Shown here: positions 23,161 through 34,678 of the stretch, piece by piece
Position numbering within the stretch: position 1 is the first letter of the stretch
Layout of the letters: each line of letters begins with the position of its first letter
Assembly: GCF_030052815.1 (NCBI RefSeq)
Contig: NC_079497.1
Location: forward strand, 22,768,258 to 22,832,257
Source of the DNA: Hevea brasiliensis
Lineage: Eukaryota > Streptophyta > Magnoliopsida > Malpighiales > Euphorbiaceae
Direction of reading: 5' to 3'
Length of the DNA: 64,000 nucleotides
The notes under the pieces: model-generated
Told to the model about the DNA's origin: nothing
What the model saw: the letters and a program-made list of their open reading frames with translations, nothing else
The model's database searches: none
Position numbers and translations under genes: made by a program

Positions 23161-23288
23161 ATGTGTGTGTGTGTGTTTCAATTTTTGCATTTTAAAATTT
23201 TAAATTAAAAAAAAAATCCAAAATTTATACTTACATTTCTTTTCAATCAAATGCTTTAAATATGTGTTTGTATGTGTGTGTGTGTGAT
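23072..23288 (+). repeat. Tandem duplication of about 105 bp ending in AT/TG tracts
   Basis: The block 'tcaatttttgcatttta...tttcttttcaatcaaatgcttta' occurs at about 23072-23130 and again at about 23177-23260. Each copy is followed by a TG-rich tail (23151-23176 and 23263-23286). The first copy also has (AT)n. Confidence 0.8.
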
Positions 23289-23786
23289 TTCATGCTCTAG
23301 AACATAAGGGTTGTGCTTTAAGTTTTTTCAATTTAATACCATGTGTTATGTTCTATTAGCAAATGTGATCTAAAACGTCTTTTACCATTAGATGACACTG
23401 ACATGGCTGACATAACCTCAACACCATGATAGTGCCATATAACAACAAATGATAGTTTGGATCATATTTACTAATTGAGCATAACATTGGGTATCGTATT
23501 GATAAAAATTGAAAAAATAGTTCTTTATGTGTTAAAGCGTAAAATTATATTGTTTTTTTTTTTTATTTGTTCTATTTTTATTCAGCTTTAAAATAAATTT
23601 AAAAATACTTTTTCTTTTTTTTTTAGTTTTAGTCTCTCTCTTGAGAGAGGAGAGAGAAGTTAGATAAAATTTTAGGAGGCAAAGAAAAGGGGAAAAAAAA
23701 GAGAATAGAAGAAATAAAAAGGGAAAAAGAGGGAGAAAGATAGAGAAGGAGAGATGAAGAAAAACAAAAGCAAAGAAAAAGTTTTC

Positions 23787-23788
<2 letters not shown>

Positions 23789-23866
<78 letters not shown>
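23789..23866. repeat. (AT)n microsatellite, about 39 units
   Basis: A long pure TA/AT array of 78 bp. The Ile-Tyr frames over it are artefacts. Confidence 0.95.
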
Positions 23867-23867
<1 letters not shown>

Positions 23868-23998
23868 CATATATAGAAAGAGACACGCATACACACGGCC
23901 CATAAAACATACAATGAATAAAAATTATACAAAACTTTAAATTATAGTAATTTTAATAAAAATTATACAAAATTTTAAATTATAGTAATTTTTATCAA

Positions 23999-25069
23999 CT
24001 CAACTCAACTCAACTAAACTTTTATTCTAAAAATTTGGAGTTGGCTATATGGATTCGCTTTCTCCACTCTAAACGATTTTGGGTTAAATCCTCAGAAATG
24101 TGTAATACTTCTAGGTCATGTTGTACTAGTCTCCTCCAAGTCAATTTAGGCCTACCCCTTTTTTTTTTCTTTCTATCCTCTAACCTAATGTGCTCTACTT
24201 GTCTAACTGGAGCCTCCGTATGTCTATGCTTCACATGACCAAACCACCTTAATCTCCCTTATCTCAACTTATCCTCAATTGGCACCACTCCTATCTTTTC
24301 TCTAATACTCTCATTACGGACTTTATCTAGTCTAGTATGGCCACTCATCCACCTTAACATTCTCATCTCCGCAACTCTTATCTTAGACGTATACGACTCC
24401 TTCAGTGCCCAACACTCACTACCATATAACATAGCCGGTCGTATGGCTGTACGGTAAAATTATCCTTTCAACTTATTGGGATTCTTGCGATCACATAAAA
24501 CTCCCATGGCACGTCTCCACTTCAACCATCCGGCTTTAATCCTATGACTAACATCCTCCTCACATCCCCCATCTACTTGAAGGACTGAGCCAAGATATTT
24601 AAAGTTATTACTTTGGAACAGTATCACTCGATCCAAACTAACTCCTTCCCTATCACTAGTTTGGTCTTTACTAAACTTGCAATACATGTATTCTGTCTTC
24701 GTTCTACTTAACTTAAAGCCTTTTGACTTTAGAGTACTTCTCCAAAGCTTTAGCTTTCTGTTGACTCCTTCCCGCGTCTCATCTATTAGAACAATATCAT
24801 CCGCAAACATCATGCACCAAGGAATACTCTCTTGTATATGTTTCGTCAATTCATCTAAAACTAATGTAAAAAGGTAAGGCCTTATAGCTGATCCTTGGTG
24901 TAATTCAATTGAGATCGGAAAATCTCCTGTGTCCCCTCCCATTGTGCGCACAATAGTAGTTGCTCCTTCATACATATCTTTCAACACTTATATGTAACTA
25001 ATAGATACCCTCTTTTGTTCTAACACACTCCATAAGGCATCTTTTGGAACACTATCATAAGCCTTTTCC
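23999..25069 (-). mobile_element. 5'-truncated RTE-type LINE with 22-bp target-site duplication
   Basis: The insert is bounded by a perfect 22-bp repeat at 23977-23998 and 25070-25091. Its 3' end, on the left, carries the short tandem tail ctcaa x4 (TTGAG on the minus strand) typical of plant RTE elements, instead of poly(A). Length is 1,071 bp, so only the last part of the element was copied. The sequence beginning near 25295 has a similar 3' end (gttagctatatgg). Confidence 0.9.
24022..24987 (-). pseudogene. RTE-type reverse transcriptase, C-terminal part
   Basis: The frame 24987-24460 gives the RT core: LHQGSAIRPYLFTLVLDEL, then PWCMMFADDIVLIDETREGVN with the catalytic FADD intact, and KGFKLSRTKTEYMYCKFS. 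A second frame (24234-24022) holds the C-terminal part (GRPKLTWRRLVQHDLEVL). A frame change near 24460 and the missing endonuclease and RT fingers make it non-functional. It would prime reverse transcription at a nicked target. Confidence 0.85.
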
Positions 25070-25091
25070 AAATTATAGTAATTTTTATCAA

Positions 25092-25294
25092 TTTAAAAAA
25101 TTTATTATATAACTTCACAATATAAATTATATTGTTTAAAGAAACAAAAATTAGTTAGCATCAAAGTATTATACTAAATTTTTGCATAAAATTTATAAAT
25201 TCAAAAGTCAAAAAATAAGTATAAATCTCAAATAGTTATATGACATATTAGTACAAGATTAGAAATTAATAATAATAAAAAAAAAATTAAACAA
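25092..25294. other. Short AT-rich spacer between two RTE LINEs
   Basis: No gene is recognised. It starts with the second copy of the 22-bp TSD's flank and ends at the 3' end of the next RTE copy. Confidence 0.5.
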
Positions 25295-28147
25295 CCCCAA
25301 CAGCTAAGTCTTAATCTAAACTAGTTGAGTTAGCTATATGGTTCCTTTTTGTCGTCCATTTCTATTAGATACTAAGTCCGCATCAATATCCAAAACTAAT
25401 AATATGTTTCCTCCTTTCTCTCGTCACTTCTTTCTATACTAACTTATTACATTTTCATACTAGAGCATTTGATGCTATACTTAAATAGGAATGGTAACAA
25501 GTCAGGTATTTGCAGATATTTAATTTGATTGAATCTTAATAGGACAAGTTTGAACAGTATATAATCAAGTTTGGGATAGATTCTAGTTTGAGGAATAATA
25601 TCCATGAGGGGTTCGAATCGAGTTCGAGTTTTGTATATTGGGTATCTGTTACTTGAAAATTTTTATATAAATAATTAATTAAATATACAATATATGTTTT
25701 TTATTTTAATATTTATAAATTTTTATATATTATATTTGAAATAAATAGAATTTAATATTTCATAGAATTATTAAATTTTAAAATATAAATTATTAATAAA
25801 AAAAAATTATATTGATTAATAATTAAAATATATAAAATTCAAATGGTTTGGGTATTTTCAGATAATAATAATAGGATTTGGGACGACTTCAGGTATGATG
25901 ATTTTTATGTACCTTACTCGTCGCCATCCTTATACTCGGACATGACCAAACCATATTAATTGACCCTTTTATCATTTAATCTCTAATATATGCTATATGC
26001 ATTCTCTAATGAATATAATCATTCCTAATCTTATCTATTATTGTGTTACCAGGCATTTATCTTAACATCCACATTTTTGCCACATTTATTTTGTGGATGT
26101 GTTGTACCTTAGATGCCTAACATGCATTGTCATACATTATAATTGGTCTAACCAAAGTCCTACATAATGTACCTTTCATTTAGTTAGAGATCTTATAATT
26201 GTACAATACAACTATCACACTTTTCCATTTCATTTATCTTGTATTGATCCAATTAGTTACATTCTCACTTAAAGTTTTGTTCTTCTTTGTGACATAACCT
26301 AAATATTTGAATTGATTTCACTTAGACATCAAAACTCCATCCAAATAAATCTCACATTCATTCCTTTTACGGAGATAAATTCACACTGCATATATTCCAT
26401 CTTAACTCTACTTAGCTCAAAAACATTTACTTCCAAAAGTCCTCTACATCTCCAACTTTGATGGACTCTTTCACTAGTTTCATCCACTAAAATCATATCA
26501 TCTAAAAAAAATATGCATCATGAGACATCATTTTAAATATGACTGCTCAGCTCATTTATGACTAATGTAAACATATATGGACTCAAAGCCAATCCCTAAT
26601 TTAAATACACTGTTATGGGAAACTCATCCGTGTCTCTTCCTTTTGTCCTTACACTTATGACCACCCCCTCATACATGTCCTTAAAAACATTTATATGCTT
26701 AATATTGACTCCTTCCTTCTTTATACAAAACTTTTTTTACCATGTGGAGATTATTTTTCCTCTCCTTACATATTTCCTTTAATTTTCTTATTAAAAATAT
26801 AGGCTATGTCGTAGATTTACCAAGCATAAAGACAAATTGGTCCTCCAATACCTTATTAGTATCCTTAGTTATGTGATCAATCACTCTTTCCCATAACTTC
26901 ATTGTGCTACTCTTTAGTTTAATACCATGGTAGTTTATACAATTTTGGATGTCCCCTTTATTCATAATGATAGGAACCAAAGTGCTCTTCCTCCACTCAT
27001 TTGGCATTTTTCCTGATTTTAGTATGCCATTAAACACCTTTGCTAGACAAGTTACTCCAACCTCTATAAGGCACTTCCATACTTCTATAGGGATACATTC
27101 TAGGACAAAGCTCTCTCTATCTTCATATTCTTTAGTGCTTCTTTAACTTTAAAAAATATGATTTTATGAGTGTAATTAAGATTCTTCTTTGTGAAAGGAA
27201 CATTAAGATATATAAAGTCATCCTTACGACTTATATTAAATAACTCATTGAAGTTGCATCTTTATCTCTATATAATCTCATTCTCCTAACAAAACTTATT
27301 GATTATCATCCTTAATTCACTTAACTTGATTTAGGTCTTTACTCTTTTTTTCCTAAGTTGGGCTATCTTGTACATCTCCTTCTCTTTCTCCCATGTCCTT
27401 AACTTTTGATACAAATTGGCTAGAGATTTACCACAAGCCTCGCTAACATCTTTCTTAGCTTCTCTCCTTGCCAACTTATATTTCTTAAAAGGCTCCCCAT
27501 CTTTTGTCATTGGTAACTTTCTATGCCATTCCTTTTTCATTTTAATAGCCTTTTAAACCTCCTCACTCTACCATCAAAACTCTTGTAAGTGTGGCCCTCT
27601 ACCTTTGGATTCGCCTAGTACATCCATTACTACTTTCTTATTGCAGCTTACCATCACCGTCCATGCGATATTAACGTTATTATTTACATTCCATACCCTT
27701 TATGTTAATAGATTCTTTTAAAAGCTATTTGGTTTATGGCTTTCAGGTTTAACTAATGAGTTTTAATTTGCATATTTCTCTTTGTCATCCCCACTCCACT
27801 CTTAATCTGCACATCTAAAACAACTATCCTATGACGAGGAGTTAAAGCCTCACCAAGGATAACTTTGAATCTTTACACATAGCTTTGTCCCTCTTTTAGT
27901 GAGAAAGAAATCCATTTGGCTATGATTACCTCCACTATTGAAAAAGGTGCTCACTAAAATTAAATAATAAGCCAGAACAAATTCTAGAATAGTCTTCCTT
28001 TCCTCATTCCTACTCGCATATCCAAACCCCAATCTTGCTTTCTGACCTTTTTCCATCATTTCAACGGCTGCCTCACATCAAGTCTAAACTTAATCCTCAT
28101 AAAAGTCTTATGAATTTCCAATAATGTTCCCAAGCTATTTAGGTTTT
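25295..28147 (-). mobile_element. Older, longer RTE-type LINE, interrupted and decayed
   Basis: On the minus strand from right to left: an endonuclease block (GFGYASRNEERKTILEF ... HSQMDFFLTKRGTK, 28059-27850); a linker rich in R/K (YKLARREAKKDVSEA, 27540-27331); and RT (PNEWRKSTLVPIIMNKGDIQ then NYHGIKLKSSTMKLWERVID, 27037-26804). Weak RT, FADD-like and C-terminal traces run down to about 25940. The 3' end near 25300 (ctagttgagttagctatatgg) resembles that of the copy at 24035. It lacks the extreme 5' end. Numerous stops and frameshifts make it far more decayed than the 23999-25069 copy. A segment at about 25485-25935 is foreign. Confidence 0.8.
25485..25935. mobile_element. Unclassified 450-bp insertion inside the older RTE
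   Basis: RTE-like sequence is recognisable up to 'tttgatgctatactt' (about 25484) and again from 'tactcggacatgaccaaacc' (about 25936). The block between has no RTE similarity and is AT-rich with phrases such as 'gggtattttcagataataat'. No ORF or clear terminal repeat was found, so its class is unknown. Boundaries are accurate to about 15 bases. Confidence 0.4.
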
Positions 28148-28466
28148 TGATAACAAACCAACAAGCAAGTCATGAACCTGCACCCAAAACTCAGCATAGT
28201 GGAGAGGTATTTGTATTGTGTCTCTAATAAGATCAACAGCTGCATCCAATCAAGAAGTTAATCTGCATCAGAGCAATTCATGGAGCAAATAAGGGATCAT
28301 CATATCAAATCAAGGATATTAAGGAATCTGTAGATTTAGTTGTATCATTTTTTTGTTCTATTCATATGTATATAAATATACACCTTGTACAACAAATTAG
28401 ATGTGTGAAGAAAACCATTTGTGAATCAGTTTTCATTCTTCCAAGGAAATATTCTTTTCCTTTCAT
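28148..28466 (+). repeat. Probable 5' LTR of the plus-strand Copia element
   Basis: It is placed between RTE sequence and a primer-binding site. It holds a TATA box in 'gtatataaatatacacc' (28368-28384), runs from TGATAACAAACC to TTTCA, and is followed by TGGTATCAGAG at 28475-28485. The 3' LTR is not in the window, so both ends are estimates. Confidence 0.45.
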
Positions 28467-28474
28467 TTTGTTTA

Positions 28475-28485
28475 TGGTATCAGAG
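28475..28485 (+). other. Primer-binding site of the plus-strand Copia element
   Basis: TGGTATCAGAG is a perfect match to the initiator tRNA-Met complement used by most plant Copia elements. It lies 79 bp before the gag ATG. Confidence 0.85.
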
Positions 28486-28563
28486 TAGTAAAGATCCCAC
28501 CTCTGTAACATCAGCTCATTGTTCAAATACACCTAACTTTTCTTTACCTGTTATTGCTCCACC

Positions 28564-31500
28564 ATGGCTAACACATCCAAGAAAGAAATAGAACATGACC
28601 AGTTCACCTTATCAAATTACCCAAACATGTCATTGGTTAGCATCCCTCTCACTAGCAATAATTACCTCACTTGGAGTCGATCCATGTTGATCGCATTAAG
28701 GGCCAAAGACAAACTCAGGTTCATCAATAGTGCATGCAAAAAGCCAGCAGATACCTTTCCCGATTCTAAGAAATGGCTCAAGGTTGATAGCATGGTCATC
28801 TCTTAGATACTAAGTTCTATGTCAAAAGAAATAGTACAGGCTTTTCTATATGCATCATCTGCCAAGGATTTATGAGATGAGCTTGCCCAGAGATTTGATG
28901 AAAGCAACAGCTCCTTATTATATCAAATCAACAAAGAGACATGCTCCCTTAGCCAAGGTAATATGTCTCTCATAAATTACTTCACTAAGCTCAAAAAGCT
29001 TTGGGATGAACTAGCTTGTCTCAAGTAATTTCTAGTTTATGAATGCGGAGCCTCGAAGGAAATTGAAGAGATGGAAAACAATACAAAATTGATTTAGTTT
29101 TTTATGGGATTGAATCCCTCTTATGACCATGTCCGTAACCAAATTTTGCTCATGGACCCATTCCCACTTGTTAACAAAGCTTACTCTATGGCTTTACAAA
29201 TAGAAAAACAGAGAGATCAACACTTTTTCCCTTGACAGCATCAAATCATCCATAGCCATGCTGACAAAAGGATCGAGCTCCAAAAGAATCCATGAAGGCA
29301 ACAAAAATCAAAACAAAAAGAAGGATGGAATCAAGAAAAAGGATAAATATTGTGAGCATTGCAAGACAATCAGCCACTTCACAAAAAGCTGCTTCAAAAT
29401 CATTGGATACCCGGAATGGTATAAAGGATGAAGAACCACACCATATGCTAATCTAGCAAATACAACTTTTCAAGGAAGTACAGTAGAAAAACCCATTAAA
29501 CAGGGCAAACATTCTAGAGACTGGAACAATCCAAATCTCACTAACCTGATCCAACAAGAAATCATGAAAGCATTGAAAGGTAAAATCGACCATAAAGCTC
29601 ATTATGTTGACTTCCCTAACTTTGCTGCTAACAGTTCTCATACCTCTACTTTATGTAAAGATGGTAAATGGATTATTGATAGTGGCACAACCACTCATAT
29701 ATGCTGTGATCGAAATCTTTTTACCACTCTCACACCCCAAAAATCACATAATTTTGTTTAACTACTTGATGGCTCCACCAAAAAAATTACCCATATAGGA
29801 ACCATGGAGCTACATCCACATTTGAAATTACAAAATGTGATTTATATGCCTAAATTCAAACATAACCTCTTGTACCTAAATTCAAACATAACCTCTTGTC
29901 CATTCACCAATTATCCAAAGATTCACAAATTCCTATTCTCTTCACTAATAATCATTGCTATATGTAGGACCCCTGGACTAGGAAGTTACTGGTAATTGGA
30001 AGGATGGATAAAAAAAACTATATAAGCTTGTCGCAAGCTCATTCAACCAAGCTCAACATCCCTCTGTGCTCACTACATTTAAGGAGTTATGTCAACTTTC
30101 AAATAATTATAGAGATTTTGTGAATGCAATAATAAGTCATGTTAATGACTCCTATTTGTGGCACCAAAGGCTTGGTCATGCATCTGAGTCTACATTTGCT
30201 CATATTGCTAAAATAAAATTCAATGGAAATCATTTTGCTTGTGAGATCTGTCTAGTAGCTAAGCAACAAAGGTTGCCTTTTCCAAAATATACTATCAATA
30301 GCTCAACCATTTTTCAACTATTGCTTCTCGATCTATGAGGTCTCTATAAGATCAAGTCCTTGCAAGGCACATCCTACTTCCTCACCATCATGGTGAACCA
30401 GGACATACTTACTAGCTAATAAATTTCAAGTTCCCTCCACCATTGCAACATTCTTACAATTCATCAAGAACCACTTTTAAAGTATTGTGAAAATCATACG
30501 GACAAATAATGGGACCGAATTTATTAACCATGAATGTGAACAATTATTTATTCAAAGTGGTGTCTTATACCAAAGGACTTGCACATACACCTCTCAACAG
30601 AATGGAGTCACTGAGAGAAAGCATAAACATCTGCTTCAAGTTGTGAGGGCCCTTCTATTCCAATCCAATCTACCACAGAAGTTTTTGGAACATACAATCC
30701 TCCATGCCACCTACATCATCAATAGACTGCTCATTGCAATCCTTAATTGAAAAGGTCCATACAAAGTTCTCCATTCTCAACCACCAGATTATCAAATACT
30801 AAGAACCTTTCAGGTGCTTATATTATAGCACCAACACCAAGCCATCCAAAACCAAGTTTGAGCCATGAGCAATCAAAAGCATTTTCCTGGCTACAAAGCC
30901 TATAAACTCATGGGCCTAGAAACTCATCATATGCATGTCCAAAGATATTAAGTTTTATGAGAATATATTCCTCTATAAATCAATCCACCAAACACAAGCA
31001 TCAGCAACCTCTCCTTATTAGAAGATGAAGTACCTGACACCTCCACTGACCATGAGCCTGAAGTCCCCTAGTAAGAAAATGCCACTACTTTAGAACTAGC
31101 TCCAATCATGAGAAGAAGCTCATGCACACATATATGTCATGCTTGGTTGAATGACTATGCGGCAACAGTTGATGTTAATCCATCATTCCCATATGGCAGC
31201 AGTAACTCACCTGGTCTGGCGGAAGACTTAGGTAACCATCATCAACACCCATTTCATTAGTCTAATGTTTGTTTTGATCACATTCACCTTGAGTTTTTTG
31301 CAGAAGTATCACTAGCTCATGAACCTATTACATATGAGAAAGCAAAAATAGATCCAAACTGGGCTCAGGCCATGCGACAAGAACTTAATGCATTAGAGCT
31401 CAATCAAACATGGGACACACACAAAAAACCCACCGTATCTAAATGGGTTTTCAAAATCAAATATAATCAAGATGACAGTGTGGACCGATATAAAGCACGT

Positions 31501-31980
31501 CTTATCACGAAAGGATTTAACCAACTCGAAGGCATTGACTACATAGACAGCTTTAGCCCTGCAACTAAATTGGTCACTGTTCAGCTTTTCCTTGCCATAG
31601 CGACCGCTTTTGGCTGGCCCATTCATCAAATAAACATTAACAATGCCTATCTCCATGGAGCCATTGATGAGGAGCTCTATAAGTTACCCCCACTCAGCTA
31701 TACAAAGGCTACACTAGGACAAGTGTGTAAGCTCAAGAAGTCCTTATACGGGCTAAAGCAAGCTGGCCGTCAGCGGAATAAGGAATTTACATCCAAATTA
31801 ATCCAGCTTGGTTTCACTCAATGCTTTCACGACCACTGCCTGTTTACACGAGGTACTGGAGATCATTTTCTTGACTTGATAGTTTACGTCGATAACATAT
31901 TAATTATAGGACCTTATGAGGCTGATATTCTCCACACTAAGGCATCCCTTGACAAAGCTTTTACAATAAAGGACCTGGGT
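28564..31980 (+). pseudogene. Copia gag-pol, decayed and cut in RT by the Tat element
   Basis: Start ATG 28564 gives a Copia gag N-terminus (LVSIPLTSNNYLTWSRSMLI). Zinc knuckle CEHCKTISHFTKSC lies at about 29352-29393. Protease is WIIDSGTTTHICC at about 29670-29708 with D-S-G kept. Integrase zinc is LWHQRLGH...CEIC (30158-30255). The integrase core at 30487-30750 reads RTNNGTEF where RSDNG is usual. RT at 31372-31980 reads QININNAYLHG and YVDNILI where D is expected, and ends KDLG exactly at the Tat LTR. In-frame stops in gag (28804, 28874, 29026, 29095) all fit C-to-T or G-to-A changes. The 3' part of RT, RNase H and the 3' LTR are beyond the Tat insertion. Not functional. Confidence 0.85.
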
Positions 31981-32638
31981 TGTAGACACCATATTTTGGC
32001 CAATTTTCAAAGTCATAACTCGCATGATTGCATTTTAGTCGATATCCTTTGTAGGCATTTTACCTAATCTCTACCATTTACTTGATCTCAAGTCATTTTC
32101 TCTGAACTCGTAATAACTTGGGTTATCTCCAGATAAATAATAAATTCGGAGTCTATTCGATCTCAAGAATAAATTAAGTACTTTTCGATCTCTCTGCCTA
32201 CTCAACCTATTTTGATTAATCGACAAACCATCGGAGTTTGCATTTTGTTTTCTTATCTCTTTATGTTCAATATTCCAAATTTCGGGTAGTTTTAGGATCA
32301 GGTGTCTCGCTTGAATTGTTCAAATATTTAACCAAGTTAATGTTTTATCCGATCTCTAAGCATATGGTTTTGAACTTAACAAATTTGGACTAAGACCCGA
32401 TTTCAAATCATGTTTCCTAAATAATTCCAAGCCTTTTCGATCTCATATTTGTGAGTGATACTCTTTGATCTTTTTAAGCAGTCATGTTTTATAACCGATC
32501 TTAAGTTTGGCGTTTGAGCTTATCCAGTTGGTTGGGAATTGAATTAATACTCATCTATGCCTAGTTTGATGTTTTCCCGATCTTATAAAGAATTGGCCTC
32601 AAAGACTTAAATTTATTTCAAGATGGAAAATATACAAA

Positions 32639-34495
32639 TCATTCAGTAGAAGGGTCTTCTCCAGCCTGCTCTTCAGGTACATTTTCGATATTTTCTCCCT
32701 CCTCTCTCTCTCTCTCGCCCCTCTTCACTCTCAATCTCAGCTCCAGAGGTGAGCTTCTCCAGTCAGGTAAAGTCTTCTTCAAGGTAGAGCTTCACCAGCT
32801 CGACTAAGAGATCACTATGGGCATTCACATAAGCGTCGGCCTCTTCATCAGAGCCTCTTTCTCCTTGGCCTTGATCTCATTAAAAAGTCGAGCTAGATCA
32901 GCAGCTCGGCAGGCTTAAGAGTCCTCAAGTTCCCACTCCAGTTGAGCTGTCCTCTCCTCATAAGACCTCACCTGGCCTTCTAAGTCAGCGATCTGATCAT
33001 TGGCCCCTGAGAGCTGAGTCTTTGCAGTTGCTGCGTCTTGGACCGCTTTAATGATCTCCCTCTTTAAGAGATGGGCCTTCTCTCTAATCAATTGATGGTT
33101 CGCAACTGAATCCAGGCCCAAACTCATTATCTGAGTCAGGAGATTGTCGATGCTATCCTGGGCCATCCGAGTCTGATCTTCTTAAAAGTAGATAGAAGCG
33201 CCCATGACCTTAGCCAGGTTAGGATTTCCCCGAATTGAGCGGTTCCTCTCCAATGATTGAAGTAAGACCTGAGTGCACCGGGAAAGCAGTCAAGTGACCA
33301 GGATGACTGGCCTAGAACGACCGCCCTTTGCATCTGAAGAGACTAGAGGTGGAGGAGGAGGTTTAGTAGGGTGAATGGGAGGCTCCGATGTGACAACCTT
33401 TACCTCTGAAGTCGGTCATTCTTGAGGTTGAAATGGAGAGCTCTGCACTTTCACCACGGCTTATCTCTGAGCAGCAACAGCGGCTTCTTTCATCTCCAGC
33501 ACTTTTCGGGCGAGCTCCCTTTTTCGCTTGCGACTCTTCTTTGTGGATTTGCCCCTAGCCATACTTGCATATAAAACAAGTTAGTGAGTTTGCTAAGAAT
33601 GTAAAACCTAAGATTCGAGTTTGCCATTACTAGGGCAAAGGTCAAAGGGTTACAGCTCATAGTCCTTACGGGCGATCACTTGCATCATCCACCATTTTAG
33701 CTTAGCTATAACTGCATCCAAACATGAATATTTGTGAATGATCACCTGGTTCTTTTATTCCTTTACCATGGCATCCTCATCTTTGTTTAGAGTGATCTTT
33801 TTTAGTACTTTAGGGACCAAATAGTTCCAGCTACGTGGGATGCCCTCAAAACCATTTGGATCCTTGCTCCTAAGTATGAAAAACTGATCTTTCCAGTTTT
33901 TTAGCGAGGAAGGGAGATTAGTGAAGAGCCCACAATTCGGCTTGGCTTGGAAAAACAAATATTCGTCATATTTTTGCCTATGTAATTCGATAAAAACCTT
34001 TACCGTGGGCTCAAGTCCCTTAGCTCGATAAAGACCTTTGAAGGTTACTATAGTCCTCCAAGAGTTCGGATGCACTTGGGCTACACAAACGTGGTGGAAC
34101 TTCAGAACGGATTTATAAAATTCATCTAGAGGAAACCGAAGCCCAGCTTTTAATTGTTCTTCATACACCATGATCAGGTCGGTTTCGTCAAAGAAGTGAT
34201 TAGCTCGAAGATAGCCAAGGCATCTGATAAGTTTAAAAGAGTTTATTGAGAGATTGTACTCTTAGCTAGTTGACTAGAGATCGGCCTCCCCGAGGACCAA
34301 TAGTAGTTCATCCATGGGTAGATTCTCTTTCCTCAAGGCCGATGCTTATTTTGATCTAGCCGGTTGACGAGAGACTAGAATAATGGCTGTGGTGAGTTCA
34401 GGTCGCCCACTTAGCCCGACTACATCACCTTCGTCCGATGTCCATGAAATATGGATGGGAAGGAGGGCTAGCAAATTTCTAACCTTCGGTGCCAT
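32639..34495 (-). pseudogene. Antisense two-exon gene in the Tat LTR (gypsy-type PF04195-like domain, basic stretch, coiled coil)
   Basis: Exon 1 runs 34495-33670 (start MAPKVRNLLALLPIHISW) and exon 2 from 33563 to 32639, with donor gtaagg (33669-33664) and acceptor gcaag (33564). Exon 1 includes LKAGLRFPLDEFYKSVL then HPNSWRTIVTFKGLYR, as in plant 'putative gypsy-type transposon' proteins (PF04195 group). Exon 2 opens with a basic, NLS-like stretch (MARGKSTKKSRKRKRELARK), then a Pro-rich linker, a heptad-rich coiled coil at 33180-32900 (REKAHLLKREIIKAVQDAA) and a Glu-rich tail ending at TGA 32639. Exon 1 stays in one frame; its four stops are TAA/TAG, each one C-to-T away from a Gln codon. 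Most stops in exon 2 also fit C-to-T (CAA or CGA). One frameshift near 32855 is likely. Additional antisense ORFs are known in Tat-lineage elements, usually next to the 3' LTR. Function unknown. Confidence 0.6.
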
Positions 34496-34667
34496 TCATT
34501 TTTGAACAACAAAGATAAAACTGATCGGCAAAAGATCAAATCCTTACCAGAGTATAAATCGTTGCTGAAAAATGCGAGAATTGAGAGAGAGCTTTGGATT
34601 GTTCAGAAAATCTGAAAATAGCCCAAGTATGTAAATGGCTGAGCACAACACCCTCCCCCCCTGCCCT

Positions 34668-34678
34668 CCTATTTATAC
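34668..34678 (-). promoter_or_regulatory. TATA box of the antisense gene
   Basis: On the minus strand the sequence is GTATAAATAGG, 173 bp upstream of the antisense ATG at 34495. A pyrimidine-rich leader follows (ctctctctcaattctcgc), and a donor-like ctctg|gtaagg lies near 34548-34540. This suggests a 5' UTR intron. Confidence 0.5.

Larger units (their letters stand above)
22325..23976. other. AT-rich spacer with microsatellites and a tandem duplication
   Basis: No gene is recognised. The region holds an (ATT)n array, a roughly 105-bp tandem duplication and a long (AT)n array, listed separately. A purine-rich stretch at 23645-23785 encodes nothing convincing. Confidence 0.6.

Noticed and set aside
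23532..23932. Two minus-strand frames with long Ile-Tyr runs
   Set aside because: They are translations of the (AT)n array and a purine-rich tract.
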